Positions 1 through 6,057 of a DNA stretch of 18,127 nt are shown in pieces (the first letter of the stretch is position 1; every line of letters starts with the position of its first letter). The DNA is from JBBQVZ01 sp038211015 (GTDB taxonomy: Bacteria; Actinomycetota; UBA4738; HRBIN12): contig JBBQVZ010000069.1 of assembly GCA_038211015.1 (NCBI GenBank), positions 1 to 18,127 on the forward strand, read 5' to 3'. Position numbers and translations under genes: made by a program. Below the pieces are notes generated by a model. It made no database searches. It saw nothing but the letters and a program-made list of their open reading frames with translations, and had not been told where the DNA came from.

Positions 1-155
1 CGGCGAGCGTGGTCGCCGCGTCCGACATCGTCACCGCTCGCCTCTCGCGCACCGCCTTCCTCGATCTCGTCCGGTCGGATCCGGACATCGCTCTCCGTGT
101 CATGGAAAGGCTCGCCGCTCGCTTGCGCGAATGCCAGGGCAGCCGCGCCCTCTAG
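1..155 (+). CDS. Cyclic nucleotide-binding-domain protein, C-terminal fragment
   Basis: Only the last 50 codons are present; the open frame enters from the left edge (frame starting at base 3) and stops at TAG 153-155. The translated tail contains LSRTAFLDLVRSDP and ALRVMERLAARLRE, which is the usual ending of a cNMP-binding (Crp/Fnr sensor) domain: the last beta strand, an L-S-R-x-x-F step and the long C-terminal helix. The protein ends right after that helix, so no winged-helix DNA-binding domain follows. It is therefore more likely a stand-alone sensor domain or the C-terminal sensor of a larger protein (transporter, cyclase, FAD reductase) than a classical Crp regulator. The N-terminal part lies outside the window, so substrate and partner cannot be stated. 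Confidence 0.7.
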   Translation, partial: ASVVAASDIVTARLSRTAFLDLVRSDPDIALRVMERLAARLRECQGSRAL

Positions 156-193
156 CTCTTTCTCTCCCGTTCTCCCGTCGACGTTCCGAAGCG

Positions 194-230
194 CGAACAG
201 GCCGGACCCTGTTCGGGCCCAGCCTGTTCG
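194..230 (+). terminator. Alternating hairpin after the cNMP-domain gene
   Basis: CGAACAGG (194-201) can pair with either of two copies of CCTGTTCG (208-215, 6-nt loop; or 223-230). The second pairing extends to 9 bp, CGAACAGGC with GCCTGTTCG, closing a 19-nt loop. It lies 38 nt past the stop codon, where a terminator would sit, but no T tract follows. It could be a Rho-independent-like terminator without a U tract, an RNA-stabilising hairpin, or a protein-binding site. Confidence 0.35.
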
Positions 231-354
231 ATGGTGTGGCTCCTCACGAGCGCTTCTGACCCTTGCGGGCTTCGTCCGGTGGACCAGCCGGAACTCGGAG
301 GTTCGGTGAACTGGTGTGGATTCTGCCGGTCACCCGGCGAGCGGGCGGAGGTGG

Positions 355-382
355 TGAGCCCCGGCCCGCGAGGGATGGCTCA
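355..382 (-). terminator. Hairpin overlapping the mini-ORF stop
   Basis: TGAGCC (355-360) pairs perfectly with GGCTCA (377-382), and an inner CCC/GGG stem (365-367 with 372-374) closes a 4-nt loop, GCGA on the plus strand. On the minus strand it starts at the stop codon of the mini-ORF. No T run follows on either strand, so termination is only one reading; it may be a structural element of a small transcript. Confidence 0.3.
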
Positions 383-421
383 GCAGCCAGTCACCTCGAG
401 GGTCTCGAGCTGTTCATGCAA
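380..421 (-). CDS. Possible 13-codon mini-ORF with strong ribosome binding site
   Basis: On the minus strand AAGGAGG (437-431) is followed after exactly 9 nt by TTG (421-419), opening the 13-codon frame MHEQLETLEVTGC and stopping at TGA (382-380). An alternative ATG at 417-415, 13 nt after the Shine-Dalgarno sequence, would give only MNSSRPSR. The stop codon is buried in the stem of the hairpin at 355-382. The peptide ends in Thr-Gly-Cys. I do not recognise a family. No gene lies downstream on the same strand, because the next gene (ending at 155) is convergent, so this is not an ordinary operon leader peptide. It may be a stand-alone small peptide, a dual-function small RNA, or chance. Confidence 0.35.
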   Translation of the reverse strand: MHEQLETLEVTGC

Positions 422-485
422 GCTGGACCACCTCCTTCCTCTCGTACCGCACATCCTGCCGCAGGCCTCGCGCTAAGGCAACGCT

Positions 486-515
486 TTGCGAGACGTTCCG
501 GGGCTGTGACAGGGT
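486..515 (+). promoter_or_regulatory. Candidate promoter of the sarcosine oxidase-like gene
   Basis: TTGCGA (486-491), an 18-nt spacer, then CAGGGT (510-515), 6 nt before the ATG at 522. The -10 is poor (only A2 and T6 of TANNNT fit), but spacing and geometry match the other start-proximal promoters in this window, and no good Shine-Dalgarno sequence precedes this gene. Confidence 0.3.
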
Positions 516-521
516 GACGAG

Positions 522-1670
522 ATGGCGACCGAGCATGCCGAGATGGTCGTGATCGGCCTCGGGGTCACCGGGCTCTCGACGGCCGGAGCGCTCGCACGGC
601 GAGGCCGCCGCGTCGTGGGTATCGACCGTTGGGGAAGCGGCCATCCAGCGACGTCGTCGACCGGCGCGTCGCGTTCCATCAGGGTCGCCTACGACGACGA
701 GCGCTACGTGCGGCTCGCGCGAGCGGCGTTCGAGGGATGGCATCGCCTCGAGACAGCGCAGGACGTCACGCTCTTGGTCGTGACCGGGCAGGTCGACCTG
801 GGACCCGACGCGAAGCTCGACGCACTGGCCGCCGCGATGCGCGGATGCGACGTGCCGTTCGACGAGCTCGACGCGACCGCCGCTCGGCGCCGATTCCCCG
901 AGTTCGCGGTCCGAGCCGGTGAGCGAGCGCTGTTCCACCCGGAAGCGGGAACGGTGCTCGCCGACGCAGCGATGCGGGCGCTGACGACCGACGCTGCCCG
1001 AGCGGGCGCCGCGCTCTCGACGCCCGAGCGGTGCATCGCGATCGAGGTCGGGTCGGACGAGGCGACTGTGGCGACCGACCGGCGAACGGTGCGCGCGGAA
1101 CGGGTCGTGATCGCGGCGGGCCCGTGGTCGGGCGAGTTGTTGCGGACGGTAGGCATCGAGCTCCCGCTGGCCCCGGCGGTCGCCCAGGTCACGTTCCTCG
1201 AGGCGCCGCAGCTCGAGGATCGCCCGGGGTTCGTCGACTGGCTGGCGGACGACGGGGTCGGCGTGTACGGCCATCCGGTGCCGGGAGTCGGGTACAAGGT
1301 CGCGTTCGACGCAGGCTCGACGGAGCCGTGGCTCCCCGATGTCGAGGCGTGGCCACCCGACCTCGCCGAGCAGGACCGGCTGATCGCGTGGCTGGGCGAG
1401 CGAATGCCGGCCGTCGAGCCGCGCGTGACGCTCACGCCTCGACATCCTTGGACGATGACGCCCGACGGCGACTTCGCGATCGGGCGACTCGGCCCGATCG
1501 TCGTCGCGGCGGGCTGCTCGGGTCACGCGTTCAAGTTCGGTCCGGCGCTCGGCGCGCTCGTGGCCGACGTCGCGGAGGGCGTCGGCCGGGACGACCTCGA
1601 CCTGTTCTCGCTCAACAGGCCGGCGATGCGGACGGGTCACGCATCGGCGTCGACCCCGATCCCACGCTAG
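522..1670 (+). CDS. FAD-dependent oxidoreductase, monomeric sarcosine oxidase-like
   Basis: At 382 aa it has the usual length of monomeric sarcosine oxidase / N-methyl amino acid oxidases of the DAO family. These oxidise an N-methyl or primary amine with O2, releasing H2O2 and, from sarcosine, formaldehyde and glycine. The N-terminal dinucleotide-binding motif is VVIGLGVTGLSTAG (Gly12, Gly14, Gly17). The SSTGASRSIRVAY stretch (45-57) matches the flavin/substrate loop, Lys259 in GVGYKVAF fits the O2-activating lysine, and GCSGHAFKFGP (331-341) with LFSLNRP (361-367) is the family C-terminal signature. The cysteine that carries covalent FAD in sarcosine oxidase appears to be His308 (PRHPWTMTPDG), so FAD may be non-covalent or differently attached. 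The true substrate is unknown. It is convergent with the AAA+ gene, leaving 4 bp between stops. No signal peptide was seen, so it is probably cytoplasmic. Confidence 0.82.
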   Translation: MATEHAEMVVIGLGVTGLSTAGALARRGRRVVGIDRWGSGHPATSSTGASRSIRVAYDDERYVRLARAAFEGWHRLETAQDVTLLVVTGQVDLGPDAKLDALAAAMRGCDVPFDELDATAARRRFPEFAVRAGERALFHPEAGTVLADAAMRALTTDAARAGAALSTPERCIAIEVGSDEATVATDRRTVRAERVVIAAGPWSGELLRTVGIELPLAPAVAQVTFLEAPQLEDRPGFVDWLADDGVGVYGHPVPGVGYKVAFDAGSTEPWLPDVEAWPPDLAEQDRLIAWLGERMPAVEPRVTLTPRHPWTMTPDGDFAIGRLGPIVVAAGCSGHAFKFGPALGALVADVAEGVGRDDLDLFSLNRPAMRTGHASASTPIPR

Positions 1671-1674
1671 GCGA

Positions 1675-2556
1675 TCAGCCGTCGCCTTCCGCCACGAGCT
1701 CGGCCAGTCGCGCGGAGACGAGCTGCTGGTCCTCGTGATCCTTCACGACCGCGCCGAGTGTGTCGGCCGCGATCTCGCGATCGAGTCGCTCCGCCCCCAG
1801 GAACGCGAGCGCGTTCGCCCAGTCGATCGTCTCGGCGACGCCAGGGAGCTTCGCCAGATCCATCTCGCGCAGGCGCAGGACCGCGGATGCGACGTCGCGC
1901 GCCAGCGCCTCGCTCACGTGCGGGGCGCGCACCCGAACGATCGCGACCTCACGCTCCAGGTCCGGATGGTCGATCCAGTGGTACAGGCAGCGGCGCTTCA
2001 GTGCGTCGTGCAGCTCTCGCGTGCGGTTCGACGTGACGACGACGGCGGGCGGCGTCTCGGCCGCGACGCGTCCGATCTCGGGGATCGTCACCGCGAACTC
2101 CGACAGCACCTCCAGCAGGAACGCCTCGAACTCGTCGTCGGCGCGGTCGAGCTCGTCGACCAGGAGGACCGCGCCCGAGCCAGCTCGGATCGCGGCGAGC
2201 AGCGGTCGCTCCACCAGGAAGTCCGGCCCGAACAGATCCTGCACGTGCGTCTCGGCGTCGACGGCATCCATCGCGCGGACCGCGATGAGCTGTCGCGAGT
2301 AGTTCCATTCGTACAGCGCCTGCGAGGCGTCGATCCCCTCGTAGCACTGGAGCCGGATCAGCCGGCGGCCCAGCAAGGACGACAGGACCTTCGCGACCTC
2401 GGTCTTGCCGACGCCCGCCTCGCCTTCCAGCAGGAGCGGTTTATCGAGCGAGAGAGCCAGGTGGATCGAGGTCGCCAGGCCGCGATCGGCCAGGTACGAC
2501 TCGCCCCCGAGCGCCGCCTGGAGGTCGTCCACCGAGGAGTACGGGGTCTCACCCAT
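1675..2556 (-). CDS. MoxR-type AAA+ ATPase, CoxD-like maturation factor
   Basis: It encodes 293 aa. It has Walker A GEAGVGKT (45-52), Walker B AVLLVDELD (129-137), sensor 1 VVTSN (Asn177) and an arginine finger in LKRRCLY (188-189). The stretches RLIRLQCYEGIDASQALYEW and, near the C-terminus, ETIDWANAL are typical of the CoxD branch of MoxR ATPases, which works with the vWA protein CoxE on the Mo-Cu (or sulfurated Mo) cofactor of CO dehydrogenase. No CoxE gene follows here. The open frame extends upstream to 2817, but that part overlaps the MscS gene and reads as shadow; the ATG at 2556 begins the family N-terminus and has TACCCT exactly 6 nt upstream. It lies 40 nt behind the channel gene on the same strand. 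Other MoxR roles remain possible. Confidence 0.85.
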   Translation of the reverse strand: MGETPYSSVDDLQAALGGESYLADRGLATSIHLALSLDKPLLLEGEAGVGKTEVAKVLSSLLGRRLIRLQCYEGIDASQALYEWNYSRQLIAVRAMDAVDAETHVQDLFGPDFLVERPLLAAIRAGSGAVLLVDELDRADDEFEAFLLEVLSEFAVTIPEIGRVAAETPPAVVVTSNRTRELHDALKRRCLYHWIDHPDLEREVAIVRVRAPHVSEALARDVASAVLRLREMDLAKLPGVAETIDWANALAFLGAERLDREIAADTLGAVVKDHEDQQLVSARLAELVAEGDG

Positions 2557-2562
2557 GGCAGA

Positions 2563-2568
2563 AGGGTA
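2563..2568 (-). promoter_or_regulatory. -10-like element, leaderless start of the AAA+ gene
   Basis: On the minus strand TACCCT (2568-2563) is separated by 6 nt from the ATG at 2556. There is no Shine-Dalgarno sequence in between. The -35 region is weak. The same TACCNT-N6-start arrangement occurs before the GNAT and XdhC genes. Confidence 0.4.
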
Positions 2569-2596
2569 TCGGCCGCAGGCGTTTCCCGCGAGGCAT

Positions 2597-3532
2597 CTAC
2601 AAGCCCGGCGCGTCGCCGGGACGCATCGAGGGCGGGGTCGGCGGAAGGGGCACCTTGATCCCCTGCTCCGCCAATCGAGCCTGGATCGACTCACGCAGCA
2701 TCCGCTCCGTATCGAAGCGCTTGGACGGACGGGTATCGGCGATGACGCGCACGACGAGCGCGTAATCCGACAACGATTCGATGCCCAGCACGCTCGGTCC
2801 GTCGCGCAGCCAGTCATTCAGCGGCGCGCGGTCGCGGACCTCGTCGAAGAGGTCCTCCAGGATCCCGCGGACCTTGTCGACGTCCTCGCCGTAGGGCAGG
2901 CGCACGTCCACGATCGCGCGCGCCCACCCGCGGGACTTGTTCGAGATCACCTGCATGTTGCCGTTCGGCACGATGTGCAGCGTGCCGTCGAACGCACGGA
3001 GCGTGGTGATCCGCAGGGTCAGGGACTCGACCTTCCCCGTGACCTGTCCACCGGTCGTCTGGGTCTCGACGACGTCTCCGACGCCGAACTGGTTCTCGAG
3101 GAGGATGAAGAAGCCGGCGAGCGCGTCGCGCACCAGGCTCTGGGCGCCGAAACCGAGCGCGATGCCGGCGATGCCGGCGCTCGCGAGCAGTGGCGCGAGA
3201 TTGAGGTCGAGCTGTCCGAGGACCATCAGGAGGGCGATCGTCCAGATCAGGACGATCGCGGTGGCGGCGAGCGCGTTCGTGAGCGTCGTGGCACGTTGCA
3301 GGTTGATCGCCTGGGTGATGCTCGGCGAGCCTTCGAGCTTCCGCCGGAAACGGGTCACTAGCAGTCGCGACGCGATCGTGACGGCGACGGCGACAACCAC
3401 GATCGCGAGTATCGGGATGCCGTCGTGCCGGAACCACTCGGCGAACGTCTGGCTCTGCTTCACCGCGGCGAACATCCGCTCATTCAACGGGGCATCGGCC
3501 ATGCCGTCAAAGAGGGAGGTCATCCGAGACAC
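2597..3532 (-). CDS. Small-conductance mechanosensitive channel (MscS family)
   Basis: Protein of 311 aa (308 aa if the ATG at 3523 is used instead of the GTG at 3532; neither has a clear ribosome site). There are three transmembrane segments: one after the 35-residue N-terminus (IPILAIVVVAVAVTIAS), a second (LAATAIVLIWTIALLMVLG), and the pore-lining third helix with small-residue packing, ASAGIAGIALGFGAQSLVRD. This is followed by LAGFFILLENQFGVGDVV and the beta-domain, where LRAFDGTLHIVPNGNM is a hallmark. It resembles the short MscS/YkuT type. Its role is to open under membrane tension and release solutes during osmotic downshock. It shares a 63-bp divergent region with msrB and lies 40 nt ahead of the CoxD-like ATPase gene, so read-through into that gene is possible. 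Confidence 0.92.
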   Translation of the reverse strand: MSRMTSLFDGMADAPLNERMFAAVKQSQTFAEWFRHDGIPILAIVVVAVAVTIASRLLVTRFRRKLEGSPSITQAINLQRATTLTNALAATAIVLIWTIALLMVLGQLDLNLAPLLASAGIAGIALGFGAQSLVRDALAGFFILLENQFGVGDVVETQTTGGQVTGKVESLTLRITTLRAFDGTLHIVPNGNMQVISNKSRGWARAIVDVRLPYGEDVDKVRGILEDLFDEVRDRAPLNDWLRDGPSVLGIESLSDYALVVRVIADTRPSKRFDTERMLRESIQARLAEQGIKVPLPPTPPSMRPGDAPGL

Positions 3533-3595
3533 AACACCGCCAGGCGTAACGGATTGCTCCGCCGTGAGACTGAGCCGTTGAGGAGGCGATGGTTG

Positions 3596-4036
3596 ATGGA
3601 CAAGTCCAAGCAGGAGTCGCAGTCAGTACCGACGACTGAGGAGGAGTGGCGGCAGCGCTTGACCCCGGAACAGTTCGAGGTGCTACGTCACAAGGGAACG
3701 GAGCGCCCGTTCACGGGGATGTACGCCTCGACGAAGGAGCCCGGCGTGTATCGATGTGCCGGGTGCGGCGCTGAACTCTTCAGCTCACAGACGAAGTTCG
3801 AGTCGGGCACCGGCTGGCCGAGCTTCTGGGAGCCGATCGAGCCGGGAGCCGTTGATCTTCATGAAGACCGCAGCCTCTGGATGCATCGCACGGAGGTCAC
3901 CTGCTCACGGTGCGGCGGTCACTTGGGACACGTGTTTCCGGACGGCCCACAGCCGACCGGAGACCGCTACTGCATGAACTCCGTAGCGTTGGAGCTCGAG
4001 CCAGGTTCGCGCGGAGAGGCTGATCCTTCGATCTAA
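3596..4036 (+). CDS. msrB: Peptide-methionine (R)-S-oxide reductase MsrB
   Basis: The 146-aa protein has every MsrB signature. Zinc ligands are two CxxC pairs, CAGC (54-57) and CSRC (103-106). Substrate-pocket motifs are GTGWPSFW (71-78) and GGHLGHVF (107-114). The catalytic cysteine is Cys126 in RYCMNSVAL. It reduces the R epimer of methionine sulfoxide in proteins with thioredoxin-type reductants. The ATG at 3596 is chosen because AGGAGG (3581-3586) lies 9 nt upstream and the family N-terminus begins there; the open frame reaches further back only into the divergent channel gene. The stop overlaps by 4 bp the stop of the convergent small gene. The protein is cytoplasmic. Confidence 0.97.
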   Translation: MDKSKQESQSVPTTEEEWRQRLTPEQFEVLRHKGTERPFTGMYASTKEPGVYRCAGCGAELFSSQTKFESGTGWPSFWEPIEPGAVDLHEDRSLWMHRTEVTCSRCGGHLGHVFPDGPQPTGDRYCMNSVALELEPGSRGEADPSI

Positions 4037-4341
4037 CCGAGAAGGTCGTCGAGCGAGCGCTTCGGCTCCTCGGCCTTCGACAAGAGATCGTCGATGGACC
4101 GAGCGGGTGTTGCCTGCGACCGCTCGATCACGTCGTCGAGCTTCGGGCCATCGAGGTCTCCGGCGGCGGCCATGAGGTCATCCAGGCTCGTACCTGGATC
4201 GCCCTTCAAGCGGATCCGTAACGCCGCCAGAACCGCGGCGTGCGGCTCCGATAACCCCTTCGACACCTTGATCTCCGTCAGGGCCTCCTCGGCCAGCCCC
4301 AGGAGTCGTTCGTCATCACGGCGCTCGCCGTCGCCCGCCAC
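4033..4341 (-). CDS. Small hypothetical protein with a 15-residue SLDDL repeat
   Basis: I do not recognise this 102-aa acidic protein. The first half (about 10-47) is a predicted helical segment (LLGLAEEALTEIKVSKGL). The second half carries four copies of a short motif: SLDDLM at 52, KLDDVI at 67, SIDDLL at 82 and SLDDLL at 96, spaced 15, 15 and 14 residues, with the last copy ending the protein. Such regularly spaced acidic/hydrophobic motifs suggest repeated docking peptides or a short amphipathic helical array. The start is GTG (4341-4339). No Shine-Dalgarno or good start-proximal promoter was seen. It is convergent with msrB, with overlapping stop codons. Codon choice is GC-rich like its neighbours, and the regular repeat argues that it is truly coding. 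Confidence 0.6.
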   Translation of the reverse strand: MAGDGERRDDERLLGLAEEALTEIKVSKGLSEPHAAVLAALRIRLKGDPGTSLDDLMAAAGDLDGPKLDDVIERSQATPARSIDDLLSKAEEPKRSLDDLLG

Positions 4342-4431
4342 GTCTACCGCCTATTCCTCGTTCGCCCGATCGACGTGCCCAAGCTACCATCGCCACTTCG
4401 CCCTCAGGGCGTCGGCACAGCCCGTTGTGGC

Positions 4432-4453
4432 AGCCGGTCAGTTAGGGCCGGCT
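4432..4453 (-). terminator. Hairpin at the end of the frameshifted gene
   Basis: AGCCGG (4432-4437) and CCGGCT (4448-4453) form a perfect 6-bp stem with a 10-nt loop, overlapping the stop codon of the minus-strand frameshifted gene (4454-4452). No T tract follows. This is a weak terminator candidate. Confidence 0.3.
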
Positions 4454-4779
4454 AGTCGATGCCCGTGATGTATGCGCCGACGAGGGTGGCCGTCTGTTGG
4501 TCGACCGCACCGTCGTGGCGATCCTCGTGGTCCTCTTGGAAATGCGCGAATGCGGCCGTCGAGGCGATCGGGTTCACCTCGTCGTCGCCGTGGTTGTGGA
4601 AAGACACGTGGACCAAGGAGCCGTCCGCGAGTCGAAGGACGATGTAGCTCACGTTTGTCGGGCGCGGAGGCGGCCAACTCGTCGAAGACGGCTTCGACGC
4701 GTCGCTGGTTCTCATCGGCTGCCTCGGCCGATGACGTCGCGTAACGGGTGACCAACCGCTTCTGCATGAACGACCTCAT
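4452..4779 (-). pseudogene. Small conserved protein gene, interrupted by a single-base frameshift
   Basis: Two overlapping frames make one protein. The first half, from ATG 4779, reads MRSFMQKRLVTRY then ADENQRRVEAVFDELAAS up to APD. The second half continues in the next frame as NVSYIVLRLADGSLVHVSF and ends TATLVGAYITGID at 4452. The switch lies at a run of three A on the minus strand (4656-4654). Removing one base gives a continuous 108-aa frame reading ...APDNVSYIVLR.... The combined sequence resembles a widespread family of roughly 100-aa small alpha/beta proteins of unknown function. It is either a recent pseudogene or a sequencing/assembly indel; the rest of both halves shows no other damage. 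The start at 4779 has GAGAG close upstream; a GTG at 4788 and an ATG at 4767 are alternatives. Confidence 0.65.
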
Positions 4780-4836
4780 CTCTCTCACATGCCGGATCCG
4801 GATCTTGATGCGGCGACTGTAGTTGTCCCGCTCATC

Positions 4837-4854
4837 GGCGGCCGACCGGCCGCC
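4837..4854 (-). terminator. GC-rich hairpin downstream of the lipoprotein gene
   Basis: GGCGGCC (4837-4843) and GGCCGCC (4848-4854) form a perfect 7-bp stem with a 4-nt loop, starting 10 nt past the stop of the minus-strand lipoprotein gene. There is no U tract. It is a plausible terminator of the lipoprotein transcript. Confidence 0.4.
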
Positions 4855-4863
4855 CCGCTTTCA

Positions 4864-6045
4864 TCAGCCGACGCCCGCCCCCACCCCCTGCTCGATCCCC
4901 GCAGGAAGCGGGGGCACGAACGGAAGCAGGGGCGTGCGAGCCGCGGCGATGTCGACACCTGTTACCAGCGGGATCGCGGCCTGCTGGGTGATATCCACGG
5001 AGGCCAGGTTCGACTGCCCCGTGCACCCGCCGGTCGCCACGAGCACCGTCCGTCGGTCAAGCCACCCCACGATCCGGGAGGGTTCATCGGCCAGCGGCTC
5101 GGGTGGGTCGCCGCGATGGAACAGCATCGCTCTGGAGTCCCCGCACGCAGTCCCGACGGTCAACGCGATCAGCCGCCCGTCACGTCGAGGCTGCGGGAAG
5201 ATCGTCGAGATCCGATCTCCGGCGTCCCCGTGCCACCACCCCTGGTTGATCGTGGGGTTCCTGAGGTCGAGTGCGTGAAGGAGCGGCGCGTCGTCGGCGT
5301 GAACGGCCGCGTACAGGAGCGTGCCACCGTCGGCGGTGAATGCGAGCGAGCCGAACGTGGTCCCGCCGACGGCGAAGACGAGCCTCACCGGATCCTCGCC
5401 CACGTTCGACGAGAGCCAGATCTCCTGCCCGTCGCCGGTGTCGACCACGAACGCGATCGCGAGCCCCGACGGGTGGTACACGACGTTGAGGTAGTAGACG
5501 CGACGTATCGGGGTGATGTCGTCACGTCGCTGCGTGCCGGGGTAGATCTTGCGCAGTCGTGTTCCGCTGGGCGAGATGTAAACGACGGCCTTGCCGATCG
5601 GATGACCCCACGACGATGCGGCCGGCGACGGCGACGTTCCTGCACGAAGCTGCTCGCCCCCGACCGACGCGATCTCGAGATCGCTCAGGAGCGCCCGGTC
5701 TCCCCTCGGATTCCAGGTGAACGGTCCGGGGGCGGGCGCGGGGAAGAGGCATGTCGCGTCGCCGCTCTCCGGGTCGAGCGCCCACGCGTTCCCGCCCGCG
5801 ACGAAGGCCACCGTGTGCGCCCGGACGTCGGCTCCGGTCGGGCATCCGGCGGGCAGCGCCTCCCCGTTGGCGAGCGTGGTCACGATCGTCGAGGGAGACG
5901 AAGGGGTGGATCCGGTGTTCGAAGGCGAGGGAGCCCGTGACGGCGATCCCGTGCACGCGGCGAGCGCGACGAGCGCGCCCGCGATCAGCCGCGCGGTCGG
6001 TACACGCACATGGCTCGCGCCGATCGCCAACGACCGCCTCCCCAC
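4864..6045 (-). CDS. Secreted lipoprotein with probable WD40/TolB-like beta-propeller
   Basis: The 393-aa product starts with a lipoprotein signal peptide: a basic start, the hydrophobic stretch LIAGALVALAAC, and the lipidated cysteine at about residue 31 in a L-A-A-C lipobox. A Ser/Pro/Thr-rich linker (about 32-58) follows. The rest has blade-like repeats of the TolB/PD40 kind, for example NAWALDPESGDATCLF, GKAVVYISPSGTRLRKI, HPSGLAIAFVVDTGDGQEIW and FGSLAFTADGGTLLYA. The family role is surface-anchored binding, often of proteins or glycans; nothing identifies a ligand. The GTG at 6045 is supported by TAGGCT 6 nt upstream; a GTG at 6009 would also leave a normal 19-residue signal peptide. 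It follows the acetyltransferase gene after 9 nt. Confidence 0.75.
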   Translation of the reverse strand: MGRRSLAIGASHVRVPTARLIAGALVALAACTGSPSRAPSPSNTGSTPSSPSTIVTTLANGEALPAGCPTGADVRAHTVAFVAGGNAWALDPESGDATCLFPAPAPGPFTWNPRGDRALLSDLEIASVGGEQLRAGTSPSPAASSWGHPIGKAVVYISPSGTRLRKIYPGTQRRDDITPIRRVYYLNVVYHPSGLAIAFVVDTGDGQEIWLSSNVGEDPVRLVFAVGGTTFGSLAFTADGGTLLYAAVHADDAPLLHALDLRNPTINQGWWHGDAGDRISTIFPQPRRDGRLIALTVGTACGDSRAMLFHRGDPPEPLADEPSRIVGWLDRRTVLVATGGCTGQSNLASVDITQQAAIPLVTGVDIAAARTPLLPFVPPLPAGIEQGVGAGVG

Positions 6046-6051
6046 GCGTTC

Positions 6052-6057
6052 AGCCTA
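6052..6057 (-). promoter_or_regulatory. -10-like element before the lipoprotein gene
   Basis: On the minus strand TAGGCT (6057-6052) lies exactly 6 nt before the GTG at 6045. Its TAG is also the stop codon of the upstream acetyltransferase. No -35 element is evident, so this may be fortuitous, but it matches the arrangement of other genes here. Confidence 0.25.

Larger units (their letters stand above)
156..521. other. Gene-poor spacer with inverted repeats and a possible mini-ORF
   Basis: This 366-nt stretch separates the cNMP-domain gene from the flavoprotein gene. No conventional protein gene was found in it. It holds a triple inverted/direct repeat at 194-230, a stem-loop at 355-382, a 13-codon minus-strand ORF with a strong Shine-Dalgarno sequence at 380-421, and a probable promoter of the flavoprotein gene at 486-515. 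Each is listed separately. Confidence 0.6.

Noticed and set aside
380..430. Selenocysteine/recoding reading through the TGA at about 416-414 in the minus-strand frame ending EVVQLA
   Set aside because: No protein signal on either side of the TGA and no SECIS-like structure placed correctly; the 13-codon ORF is the simpler reading.
414..1640. 408-aa minus-strand open frame antisense to the flavoprotein
   Set aside because: Arginine-rich shadow typical of GC-rich DNA; no domain or motif, and the plus-strand flavoprotein explains the region fully.
2557..2817. 87-residue N-terminal extension of the AAA+ ATPase
   Set aside because: It lies inside the MscS gene, is Arg/Ser/Cys-rich without family similarity, and the ATG at 2556 has a promoter-like element at the right distance.
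4789..5940. 383-aa plus-strand frame opposite the lipoprotein gene
   Set aside because: Low-complexity Arg/Gly composition with no motif; the minus strand encodes a signal peptide, lipobox and propeller blades.
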